Part shown: positions 13,379-20,384 of the stretch, piece after piece
How positions within the stretch are numbered: position 1 is the stretch's first letter
Layout: each line of letters opens with the position of its first letter
Notes under the pieces: model-generated
What the model saw: the letters and a program-made list of their open reading frames with translations, nothing else
Told to the model about the DNA's origin: nothing
Database searches by the model: none
Assembly: GCA_041739295.1 (NCBI GenBank)
Contig: JBGSOE010000096.1
Location: 1 to 20,384, forward strand
Direction: 5' to 3'
DNA length: 20,384 bases
DNA from: JAHJQQ01 sp041739295
Lineage (GTDB): Bacteria > Pseudomonadota > Gammaproteobacteria > Thiohalobacterales > Thiohalobacteraceae
Position numbers and translations under genes: made by a program

Positions 13379-14133
13379 GCCAGCAGCATCCCGTAACCCA
13401 TGACGAAAATCATGGGCATCAGTGAGGCAAGCGCAATCAGACCGAATCCATCGACCATCGGATTGCGGCCCTTGATCGACATAGCCAGACCGACGCCCAA
13501 CGCGGTAACCAATGGCACGGTAATGGTCGATGTGGTCACACCGCCCGAGTCATAGGCGATGCCGATAATCGACTTGGGGGCAAAGGCCGTCATAACCACA
13601 ATCCCGAAATAACCACCCATGATGAGATAGTGCAACGGCCAGCCTTTGAGGATACGCAACACGCCGATCACAATGGCAAACCCGACCGATACCGCTACCG
13701 TCAGACGCAGACCGAGAGCATAGTCCACTTGAGCGTCTATGCCTGACTGGATCATGCCGCCCTGTGCCGCGACGAGTGCTGCCTCGTTGGCGACGGCAAT
13801 AAGTGCCGGCTCCGCCACCGTCGTGCCAAAACCCAGGGCGAAGGCAAACAGCAGCAACCAAGTCACGCTGCCCTTGCGTGCAAAGGCATAAGCCATACTC
13901 TCGCCGATCGGAAACAGGCCCAGTTCCAGACCGCGGATAAACAACGTTAGGCCCAACACCACGTATATGCTACCGGTGAGTATCTGGCCGAGATTGGGGA
14001 TCGGTTGACGCAATACCACCAGTTGGAAAAAACCGATCACGATAAAGATAGGCGCAAGGTCGCGCACGCTGTCACGCAAGGTACGCCAGAAGGCCCACAA
14101 TTGTTTGATCAACACATCACCCCGGCGCAGCAT
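13375..14133 (-). CDS. DUF1538 integral membrane protein, first of pair
   Basis: A 252-aa polytopic protein and paralogue of the following gene. Shared blocks include GSIYVVLGLTLFIRGLELGL, GTTVAEPALIAVA, GIAYDSGGVTTSTITVPLVT and DGFGLIALASLMPMIFVMGY. About six or seven hydrophobic segments are seen, with a cytoplasm-like basic N-terminus (MLRRGDVLIK). The ATG at 14133 lacks a clear ribosome binding site; a GTG at 14115 preceded by GGGGTGAT is an alternative that trims 6 residues. It heads the operon DUF1538-DUF1538-PII-CBS, with all junctions overlapping or abutting. The upstream gene is divergent. Confidence 0.92.
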   Translation of the reverse strand: MLRRGDVLIKQLWAFWRTLRDSVRDLAPIFIVIGFFQLVVLRQPIPNLGQILTGSIYVVLGLTLFIRGLELGLFPIGESMAYAFARKGSVTWLLLFAFALGFGTTVAEPALIAVANEAALVAAQGGMIQSGIDAQVDYALGLRLTVAVSVGFAIVIGVLRILKGWPLHYLIMGGYFGIVVMTAFAPKSIIGIAYDSGGVTTSTITVPLVTALGVGLAMSIKGRNPMVDGFGLIALASLMPMIFVMGYGMLLA

Positions 14134-14161
14134 CCATCAGCACAGGAAAAGCCCGCTTATT

Positions 14162-14191
14162 GATATACATCAGCCCGATGCATTATCCCAA
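14162..14191 (-). promoter_or_regulatory. Possible promoter of the DUF1538-PII-CBS operon
   Basis: On the minus strand, TTGGGA (14191-14186) and TATATC (14167-14162) are 18 bp apart, each matching four of six consensus bases. The pair lies about 30 bp before the first DUF1538 ATG, in the divergent region shared with the ATPase gene. Weak and untested. Confidence 0.3.
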
Positions 14192-14282
14192 GCCTCACTA
14201 TCGAATATTCTTCGATGGGGCGGCCCGGCACACACATCAGCTGTATTATCTAACAGACTATATTGCCATTGACCATGCCACG

Positions 14283-17006
14283 ATGACCCAGATCAGGCAA
14301 CCACAGGAACACTCCCCGGACTGGCACGCCATGGATGCTGCTGTCGTGCTTGCACAGCTGCAATCGGATCAACAGGGGCTCGACAGTGCCGTCGTCGCGG
14401 CACGGCGGGAAACCTATGGTCCCAATCAGTTGCCGGAGCCCAAGCGCCGTAGTGCGCTGACTCGGTTTTTGCTGCAGTTCCACAATGTGCTCATCTACAT
14501 GTTGCTGGGCGCGGGCGTGATCACCCTATTACTACAGCATTGGGTCGACAGCGGCGTGATCTTTGGTGTGGTGATCATCAATGCAATCGTCGGCTTCCTG
14601 CAGGAAGGCAAGGCCGAACGCGCCATGGATGCCATCCGTAAAATGCTCTCACCCAACGCGCTGGTAATCCGCGACGGAAGCTTGCGCAGCATTCCGGCTA
14701 CCGAACTGGTGCCGGGCGATCTGGTGCAGCTCGCCTCCGGCGACAAGGTGCCCGCTGATCTGCGCCTGTTGCGCTGCCGCGAACTGCGCATCGACGAAGC
14801 GGCGCTGAGTGGTGAGTCGGTCCCGGTCGACAAGGGTGTCGCAGCTGTCGCACCGCAAGCCGTCTTGGGTGATCGCAGCAGCATGGCCTTTTCCGGCACG
14901 CTGGTGACCTACGGCCAGGGACTCGGCATAGTCGTAGACACCGGCATGGCGACGGAGATCGGTCGCATCAGCAACCTGCTGGCGCAGGTGCCGGCGCTCA
15001 CCACACCATTACTGAAACAGATCGCAGACTTCGGGCGCCTGCTGACACTCATTATCCTGGCGCTGGCCGGAATCAGCTTTGCGCTAGGCGTGCTACTGCA
15101 CGACAACCCGCTGGATGACATGTTCCTGGCCGCGGTCGCAATCGCGGTGGCCGCCATTCCGGAAGGTCTTCCCGCCGTCATCACTATCACACTCGCCATC
15201 GGCGTACAACGCATGGCGCGGCGCAATGTGGTGATCCGCCGCCTTCCCGCCGTGGAAACTCTGGGCGCAGTGAGTGTCATTGCCAGCGATAAAACCGGCA
15301 CATTGACGCGTAATGAAATGACCGTCACGGGTATTGCGCTCGCAGAGGGTTACTACAACGTCACAGGTGCTGGCTATGCGCCACATGGTGAGTTCCACCT
15401 CGATGATCAGCGCATCACGCTCGATAGCTGTGGCGATTTGTGTGAACTCGCGCGTGCCGGCCTGCTCTGCAATGATGCCGAGCTCGAAGAACACCATGAC
15501 CACTGGCAGCCGCATGGCGACCCCATGGAAGCAGCACTACTGTGCCTGGCACGCAAGGCGGAGCTCGACCCGATACTGATCCGCTCCGAATTGCCACGCA
15601 CCGATGCGATTCCCTTCGAATCGCAGCACCGCTTCATGGCCACGCTGCATCACGATCATGCCGGACACGCTTTCATATTCGTCAAGGGCGCGCCGGAACA
15701 GTTGCTGGAAATGTGCAGCCATCAACGTCTGAATGGCGAAGATCGGCCGCTGAACAACCGCTACTGGCATGCACAGATGCAACGCATGGGCGAACAGGGG
15801 CAACGCCTGCTGGCGGTCGCCTTCGGTGCGGCGCCGGATACTCAACGTAATATCAACTTTGCCGACGTGCAGGGCGGACTCACTCTGTTGGGGTTGTTTG
15901 GCCTGCTCGATCCACCACGCGAAGAGGCGATTCATGCGGTGGCGGCGTGCCATGCCTCCGGTATCGCCGTGAAGATGATAACCGGTGATCATGCCATCAC
16001 GGCCACTGCAATTGGTGCACAGTTGGGTATAGGTGATGGACAGCGGGTTTGCACCGGCGCCGAACTTGAACATCTGGACGATACCCAGCTACGCCAGCTT
16101 GTTCATGACGTAGCGATCTTTGCCCGCACCAGTCCGGAACACAAACTTCGCTTGGTGCAGGCGTTGCAGGCTAATAATCAGATCACCGCCATGACTGGTG
16201 ATGGCGTTAACGATGCACCAGCACTTAAACGCGCCGACGTCGGCGTCGCCATGGGCATCAAGGGCACCGAGGCCGCCAAGGAGGCCGCCGAGATGGTGCT
16301 GACTGACGACAACTTCGCCTCTATCGTGGCGGGTGTCGAGATCGGTCGCACTGTCTACGACAACATCAAAAAATCCATTCTGTTCATTCTGCCAACCAAT
16401 GCGGCCGAGGCGATGGTGGTAGTCGCCGCCATGGCCATGGGTTATGTGTTACCGATCACGCCGGTGCAAATTCTCTGGGTGAATATGATCAGCGCGGTGA
16501 CCCTGGCGCTGGCATTGGCCTTCGAACCCAGCGAACCCGATGTCATGCAGCGCCCGCCACGCGCACTGCACGAACCGCTACTGTCGCCGTTTCTGCTGTG
16601 GCGTGTCCTGCTGGTATCGATGCTGTTAGTAGCAGGCTGCTTCGGTCTGTTCCTGCATGCGCAGGCTGCGGGGGCCTCGTTAGAGGCGGCGCGCACGCTT
16701 ACCGTAAACGTGCTCGTCGGCGGCGAGATCGTTTATCTGTTCAACACGCGTTTCCTGTACCGTTCGAGCTTCAATCTGGAAGGACTGTTTGGTAGCCGCG
16801 CCGCACTGATCGCCGTCGTCATAGTGTCGCTGTTTCAGTTTCTGTTCACGTATGCGCCGTTCATGCAGGCGCTGTTTGGTTCCGCCGCCCTGGATCCGCT
16901 CGACTGGATGCGTATCGGTTCGGTGTGTTTGGTAATCTATGCAGTGGTCGAGATTGAGAAGCTGATGCTGCGGAGATTTATCTACACAGAGGTTCCTCAA
17001 GATTAA
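14283..17006 (+). CDS. P2-type cation-transporting ATPase (PacL-like)
   Basis: A 907-aa inner-membrane P-type ATPase, near the usual length for bacterial P2 pumps. It has the N-terminal cation-ATPase domain (about 10-80), SGES in the A domain (176-179, Ser for the usual Thr), AAIPEGLPAVITITLAIG in M4, DKTGT beginning at D336, and TGDGVNDAPALKRADVGVAM from residue 638, then the C-terminal membrane bundle. M6 reads WVNMISAVTLALALAFEPSE, where Ca2+ pumps usually have an Asp-Gly-Leu-Pro-type motif; without that Asp the ion is uncertain (Na+, K+, Mn2+, Mg2+ or Ca2+ cannot be separated here). Start: the frame is open back to a TTG at 14160 with ATGs at 14178 and 14283. I prefer 14283 because homologues begin near there, although no good ribosome binding site is seen. 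Divergent from the DUF1538 operon. Confidence 0.93.
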   Translation: MTQIRQPQEHSPDWHAMDAAVVLAQLQSDQQGLDSAVVAARRETYGPNQLPEPKRRSALTRFLLQFHNVLIYMLLGAGVITLLLQHWVDSGVIFGVVIINAIVGFLQEGKAERAMDAIRKMLSPNALVIRDGSLRSIPATELVPGDLVQLASGDKVPADLRLLRCRELRIDEAALSGESVPVDKGVAAVAPQAVLGDRSSMAFSGTLVTYGQGLGIVVDTGMATEIGRISNLLAQVPALTTPLLKQIADFGRLLTLIILALAGISFALGVLLHDNPLDDMFLAAVAIAVAAIPEGLPAVITITLAIGVQRMARRNVVIRRLPAVETLGAVSVIASDKTGTLTRNEMTVTGIALAEGYYNVTGAGYAPHGEFHLDDQRITLDSCGDLCELARAGLLCNDAELEEHHDHWQPHGDPMEAALLCLARKAELDPILIRSELPRTDAIPFESQHRFMATLHHDHAGHAFIFVKGAPEQLLEMCSHQRLNGEDRPLNNRYWHAQMQRMGEQGQRLLAVAFGAAPDTQRNINFADVQGGLTLLGLFGLLDPPREEAIHAVAACHASGIAVKMITGDHAITATAIGAQLGIGDGQRVCTGAELEHLDDTQLRQLVHDVAIFARTSPEHKLRLVQALQANNQITAMTGDGVNDAPALKRADVGVAMGIKGTEAAKEAAEMVLTDDNFASIVAGVEIGRTVYDNIKKSILFILPTNAAEAMVVVAAMAMGYVLPITPVQILWVNMISAVTLALALAFEPSEPDVMQRPPRALHEPLLSPFLLWRVLLVSMLLVAGCFGLFLHAQAAGASLEAARTLTVNVLVGGEIVYLFNTRFLYRSSFNLEGLFGSRAALIAVVIVSLFQFLFTYAPFMQALFGSAALDPLDWMRIGSVCLVIYAVVEIEKLMLRRFIYTEVPQD

Positions 17007-17008
17007 AT

Positions 17009-17130
17009 GATGGGTTAGCGTTGTTTGCGTGCCCCACCAGCCATCGCGCAGCAATACAACAAGCCTGTCGGTGCGCCAAAAGGCGCGACTGGAGGGTTAC
17101 GGCACAAACAGCGTGCCTGACCCACCCTAC
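17009..17130. repeat. Imperfect 120-bp inverted repeat downstream of the ATPase
   Basis: The left arm GATGGGTTAGCG followed by TTGTTTGCGTGCC faces a right arm GGCACAAACAGCGTGCCTGA followed by CCCACC, with a small internal GTGCGCCAAAAGGCGC hairpin. It starts 3 bp after the ATPase stop codon and could end its transcript as a large hairpin. It resembles a decayed small palindromic element of the GTAGGGTGGGT type common in gammaproteobacterial intergenic DNA. Confidence 0.55.
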
Positions 17131-17195
17131 ATAAAATGCTCTCCATCGCTGCCGGCAGACTTCGCCCCCGCCGAACCCACGTGTACAATCCCGGC

Positions 17196-17735
17196 ATGAG
17201 CCATGACCCCGAACAGCCCACACCGCATCGACTCGGTCGCGGCATGATCATCATGGCCTGGATACTCGCCCTGGGGCTGCTCACGCTGTTCTTCAACAAC
17301 TGGTTGGAAGGCGAGCGCAATCCCAACCAAAAGGTATTGAGTCGCGTCAGTGGTGACGGTGCGCCCGAGGTGGTGTTGCAGCGTAACCGCTTCGGTCACT
17401 ATGTGGCCAGCGGTCGCATTAACGGCAAAACAGTCGAATTCATGGTCGACACCGGCGCCAGTGATGTCTCGGTACCGGGCAGCCTCGCCGCACAGTTGGG
17501 TCTTAAGCGTGGCGCTCCGATGCGCTATCAGACCGCCAATGGCACCATCACCGGCTTCCTCACCCACATCGATAGGCTGGAACTGGGCAATCTTGTATTG
17601 CATGACGTCTCGGCAAGCATCAACCCGGCCTATGAAGACAGCGATATTCTGCTCGGCATGAGCGTACTCAAACGATTAGAATTCACCCAGCGTGGGGATA
17701 CGCTGACCCTGCGACCGCTGGCGGTTACTCCATAA
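17196..17735 (+). CDS. Membrane-anchored retropepsin-like aspartic protease
   Basis: A 179-aa protein with an N-terminal membrane segment at about residues 16-33 (GMIIMAWILALGLLTLFF), followed by a periplasmic or cytoplasmic retroviral-type aspartic protease domain. The catalytic motif is FMVDTGASDVSVP with D85, and a second conserved strand is DILLGMSVLKRLEF near 148-161. This matches the bacterial clan AA family (TIGR02281 type), thought to work as homodimers; substrates are unknown. I start at the ATG at 17196; the frame stays open upstream to 17136, but that part is basic, unlike the family, and overlaps repeat-derived DNA. No strong ribosome binding site seen. Confidence 0.9.
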   Translation: MSHDPEQPTPHRLGRGMIIMAWILALGLLTLFFNNWLEGERNPNQKVLSRVSGDGAPEVVLQRNRFGHYVASGRINGKTVEFMVDTGASDVSVPGSLAAQLGLKRGAPMRYQTANGTITGFLTHIDRLELGNLVLHDVSASINPAYEDSDILLGMSVLKRLEFTQRGDTLTLRPLAVTP

Positions 17736-17787
17736 CAATGAGTCCATGCGCTATAGTCTGCCTCACCGCTGGCGCAAAAAGAAAAAT

Positions 17788-17901
17788 CCCTTCCCCCACT
17801 CGGGAGAAGGACAGGATGAGGGGTCTATATTCGTGCGTTTTGCAGATTATTATCCCCTCACCACAACCCTCTCCCCAACCCTCTCCCGGGGGAGAGGGGG
17901 A
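17788..17901. repeat. CCCTCTCC-type intergenic repeat
   Basis: Two hairpin-capable blocks: CCCTTCCCCCACTCGGGAG then AAGG at 17788-17810, and CCCTCTCCCCAACCCTCTCC then CGGGGGAGAGGG at about 17867-17898. It is the same repeat family as at 9641-9901 and around 6866-7062, but here without a MITE-like insertion. It lies between the protease gene and the symporter gene, about 45 bp before the symporter start. Confidence 0.75.
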
Positions 17902-17944
17902 TTTCCTCTCAATGAAATAATCACAACAACATCTGGACACCACC

Positions 17945-19315
17945 ATGAATGAACTGCTGACTTGGCTGACCGAACAAAGCGGCACGCTCTCGGGCCTGCT
18001 GTGGGGCAACCCAATTACCCTGATCGTGCTTCTGGGTACTGGCCTGTACCTGACACTACGCATGGGCTTCGTTCAGCTGCGCGGCTTCCGTCACGCAACG
18101 CATCTGGTCAGCGGCAAATACACCGATCCACAGCATGTTGGTGAAGTATCACACTTCCAGGCGCTCTCCACCGCACTCTCGGCGACCGTCGGCACTGGCA
18201 ACATCGCCGGTGTCGCCGCGGCGATCTCGCTGGGTGGTCCCGGCGCACTGTTCTGGATGTGGGTCACCGCCTTCCTGGGCATGGCGACCAAATTCGCCGA
18301 ATGCACACTGTCACTCAAATTCCGCGAGGTCAGCCCGAATGGCGAAATCTCCGGCGGTCCGATGTACACCTTGCTGCACGGCCTGAAAATGAAACGTACC
18401 GCGGTGCTGTTCGCCAGCTTCGCGCTGATTGCCTCGTTCGGCATCGGTAACATGGTGCAGGCCAATTCCGTGGTGGATGGCATTAGCTACATCTATCCTG
18501 AAGCCCGCGACTACGCTTGGCTGTTCGGTGTGATCATGGCCACCCTGGTCGGGTTGGTGATCATCGGCGGCGTCAAACGCATTGCTCGCGTGGCCGCGAT
18601 ACTGGTGCCGTTCATGGCCATCTTCTATGTCGCCGGTTCGCTGCTGGTGCTATTCAATCATGCCGCCGATATCCCAGGCGCCTTGTCTACCATCTTCAAC
18701 AGCGCGCTCAATGTCTCCGCCGTGGGCGCTGCCGCGGTCGGTGAGGCGATCCGCTGGGGCGTAGCGCGCGGCCTGTTCTCGAATGAAGCCGGACTGGGTT
18801 CATCCCCGATGGCGCACGCCGCCGCGCGCACCAATGAACCGGTGCGCGAAGGTCTGGTTGCGATGCTGGAACCCTTCATTGATACCCTGGTGATCTGCAG
18901 CATGACCGGTCTGGTGATCATCGTCACCGGCAGTTATATCGACCGGCCAGATAATCTGGTCGGCGCCGCGCTGACCGCACATGCCTTTTCGGAAACGCTG
19001 GGCGCCGCGGGTGCCTGGGTGGTCGGTGGCGGACTGACTCTGTTCGCCTTCTCGACCATCATCTCCTGGTCTTACTATGGTGACCGCTCGGCACGTTTCC
19101 TGTTTGGCGAGGCCGCCGTGATGCCCTATCGCGTGGTGTATTCACTGCTGGTGGTATTTGGCGCGGCAGTGCCGTTGCAACTGGTGTGGAATTTCGCCGA
19201 CGTCGCGAATATCCTGATGGCCATCCCGAACCTGATCGCACTTCTACTGCTCGCCGGACTGGTCAAGAAACTCAAGACAGATTATTTTTCACGTAAACAC
19301 ATACCGACACGCTGA
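17945..19315 (+). CDS. AGCS-family sodium:alanine (or glycine) symporter
   Basis: A 456-aa polytopic inner-membrane protein that couples uptake of alanine, glycine or related amino acids to Na+ (or H+). The family signature regions are clear: ALSATVGTGNIAGVAAAISL (about 75-94), GGPGALFWMWVTAFLGMATK (about 96-115), FSNEAGLGSSPMAHAAART (about 278-296) and the C-terminal NFADVANILMAIPNLIALLL. Length is normal for the family (about 440-550). The ATG at 17945 has no evident Shine-Dalgarno sequence (upstream ACATCTGGACACCACC), which is odd for so clear a gene. The exact amino acid cannot be read from the sequence. Confidence 0.95.
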   Translation: MNELLTWLTEQSGTLSGLLWGNPITLIVLLGTGLYLTLRMGFVQLRGFRHATHLVSGKYTDPQHVGEVSHFQALSTALSATVGTGNIAGVAAAISLGGPGALFWMWVTAFLGMATKFAECTLSLKFREVSPNGEISGGPMYTLLHGLKMKRTAVLFASFALIASFGIGNMVQANSVVDGISYIYPEARDYAWLFGVIMATLVGLVIIGGVKRIARVAAILVPFMAIFYVAGSLLVLFNHAADIPGALSTIFNSALNVSAVGAAAVGEAIRWGVARGLFSNEAGLGSSPMAHAAARTNEPVREGLVAMLEPFIDTLVICSMTGLVIIVTGSYIDRPDNLVGAALTAHAFSETLGAAGAWVVGGGLTLFAFSTIISWSYYGDRSARFLFGEAAVMPYRVVYSLLVVFGAAVPLQLVWNFADVANILMAIPNLIALLLLAGLVKKLKTDYFSRKHIPTR

Positions 19316-19330
19316 GCCTGTACCCTTATA

Positions 19331-19402
19331 CACACCAAAGCACGCAAAGATCACAAAGAATTTAATAATATAACCTTTGCGCACTTTGCGAGCTATGGTG
19401 TG
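19331..19402. repeat. Long imperfect hairpin between the symporter and FKBP genes
   Basis: CACACCAAAGCACGCAAAG at 19331-19349 pairs with CTTTGCGAGCTATGGTGTG at 19384-19402 with few mismatches, around an AT-rich centre. It starts 15 bp after the symporter stop and ends 31 bp before the FKBP ATG. It may be a transcript-end hairpin for the symporter or a small palindromic repeat; no T-tract follows. Confidence 0.65.
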
Positions 19403-19433
19403 AAATCTGAATTATCACCCACGGAGGCAACAC

Positions 19434-19784
19434 ATGACCGAACAGACCACTGCGAGCGGGTTGCGCTATGAAGATCTGACTGTCGGCAACGGCACCGAAG
19501 CCAAGGGCCGCGGCCAGACTGTGTCAGTGCATTACACCGGCTGGCTGGAAGACGGCACCAAGTTTGATTCCAGTCTTGATCGCAACGACCCGTTCAGCTT
19601 TCCGCTGGATTGCAGCTACGTCATTAAAGGTTGGGATGAAGGCGTCAAGGGCATGAAGGTCGGCGGCAAACGCAAGCTCATTATCCCATCCGATCTCGGC
19701 TACGGCGAACGTGGTGCCGGTGGCGTGATCCCGGCTAACGCAACACTTATCTTCGAAGTCGAGCTGCTGGAGATTTCTGAGTAA
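19434..19784 (+). CDS. FKBP-type peptidyl-prolyl cis-trans isomerase
   Basis: A 116-aa single-domain FKBP that catalyses cis-trans isomerisation of prolyl bonds and assists folding; no signal peptide, so cytoplasmic. Core motifs are VSVHYTGWLEDGTKFDSSLD (about 30-49), the VIKGWDEGVKGMKVGGKRKL region (about 63-82), and PSDLGYGERGAGGVIPANAT leading to LIFEVELLEI. Active-site aromatic and acidic residues (Y, F, D, W) are in place. GGAGG lies 6 nt before the ATG. The TAA stop overlaps the next ATG by one base (TAATG), so it is coupled to nadC. Confidence 0.96.
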   Translation: MTEQTTASGLRYEDLTVGNGTEAKGRGQTVSVHYTGWLEDGTKFDSSLDRNDPFSFPLDCSYVIKGWDEGVKGMKVGGKRKLIIPSDLGYGERGAGGVIPANATLIFEVELLEISE

Positions 19785-20384
19785 TGCTGCTTGAGGCCAT
19801 GGGACTGCATATTCAGTCCACTGTGCGACGGGTACTGATCGAGGATGTCGGCAGTGGTGATGTGACTGCTGCGCTGATTCCTGAGGATGCCCGCGCCACA
19901 GCACGGGTCATCAGCCGTGAAGCCGCCGTGCTGTGCGGTTGCGCTTGGTTCGATGCTGTGTTCGCGGAACTCGACGAGCGCATACATGTAACCTGGAATG
20001 TTCAGGATGGCGCGCGGGTACAACCGGATCAGGTGCTGTGCACGCTGTTCGGTCCAGCGCGTGCGCTGCTCACAGGCGAACGCGCTGCGCTCAATCTTCT
20101 GCAAACGCTGTCCGGAACCGCCACCCGCGCCGCGCAGTATGCCGACGCGGTTCAAGGATTACCGGTACGCGTGCTCGACACCCGCAAGACCTTGCCCGGC
20201 CTGCGCATGGAACAGAAGTACGCGGTGCGCACCGGTGGCTGCCACAATCATCGCCACGGTCTCTACGATGGCATTCTCATCAAGGAAAATCACATCGCCG
20301 CGGCCGGCTCGATCACGGCAGCAATCAGCACAGCACGCGCGCTCAACACCCATCTGCCAGTGGAAGTTGAAGTCGAAAACCTGG
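19784..20384 (+). CDS. nadC: Nicotinate-nucleotide pyrophosphorylase (quinolinate phosphoribosyltransferase), 3' end beyond the window
   Basis: Cytoplasmic enzyme of NAD biosynthesis: it converts quinolinate and PRPP to nicotinate mononucleotide with loss of CO2. About 200 codons are visible of the usual 280. Recognised motifs: IEDVGSGDVTAALIP, GERAALNLLQTLSGTAT, LDTRKTLPGLRMEQKYAVRT, GGCHNHRHGLYDGILIKENH and VEVEVENL at the edge. The DTRKT and NHR segments are the PRPP/quinolinate-binding residues; the third Gly of the usual GGG before x-NHR is Cys here. The start ATG overlaps the FKBP stop codon, and a second ATG 15 nt downstream is an alternative. Confidence 0.96.
   Translation, partial: MLLEAMGLHIQSTVRRVLIEDVGSGDVTAALIPEDARATARVISREAAVLCGCAWFDAVFAELDERIHVTWNVQDGARVQPDQVLCTLFGPARALLTGERAALNLLQTLSGTATRAAQYADAVQGLPVRVLDTRKTLPGLRMEQKYAVRTGGCHNHRHGLYDGILIKENHIAAAGSITAAISTARALNTHLPVEVEVENL

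Noticed and set aside
17788..17901. Repeated CCCTCTCC units as a CRISPR array
   Set aside because: Units are short, palindromic and unevenly spaced with no spacer regularity, and no cas genes are present.

Overview
The window looks like chromosomal DNA from a gammaproteobacterium. The evidence is the YbiT-type ABC-F protein, the kdp operon with a KdpF microprotein, the YcfS/YbiS-like L,D-transpeptidase and the many short palindromic intergenic repeats. The species cannot be named from sequence alone. Core genes are GC-rich; the intergenic stretches around 8.7-11.8 kb look more AT-rich and more decayed.

Layout, left to right. (1) 1-3.8 kb, minus strand: a high-affinity potassium pump operon. 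It is transcribed as a 30-aa microprotein, kdpF, kdpA, then kdpB, which runs off the left edge. A T-rich KdpE-like operator lies upstream, and an unusual 190-bp repeat-filled gap separates kdpA from kdpB. (2) 3.8-6.8 kb: intergenic DNA, an exported protein of unknown function, a lipoprotein L,D-transpeptidase and a 79-aa small protein, all minus strand. (3) 7.1-8.7 kb: the ABC-F ATPase ybiT, starting at TTG. (4) 8.7-10.0 kb: a gene desert. Its right end holds one of two 163-bp copies of a non-autonomous, MITE-like element; the other copy sits just downstream of ybiT. Both copies are nested in the same CCCTCTCC-type intergenic repeat. (5) 10.0-14.1 kb, minus strand: a closely packed cluster transcribed as DUF1538, DUF1538, divergent P-II protein, CBS-pair protein, NYN-LOTUS protein, a broken HD-domain gene, and a 130-aa protein of unknown function. 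(6) 14.2-17.0 kb, plus strand: a P2-type cation-pumping ATPase. (7) 17.2-20.4 kb, plus strand: a membrane-anchored retropepsin-like protease, an AGCS sodium/amino-acid symporter, an FKBP prolyl isomerase, and nadC cut by the right edge.

The strongest candidate for an undescribed system is the DUF1538-DUF1538-PII-CBS operon. It consists of two paralogous multi-pass membrane proteins translationally coupled to two small soluble proteins from nucleotide- or metabolite-sensing families. By analogy with AmtB-GlnK and SbtA-SbtB, I infer an energy-gated membrane transporter with unknown substrate. The cation pumps on both sides (Kdp and the P2 ATPase) make an ion-related role thinkable but do not prove it.
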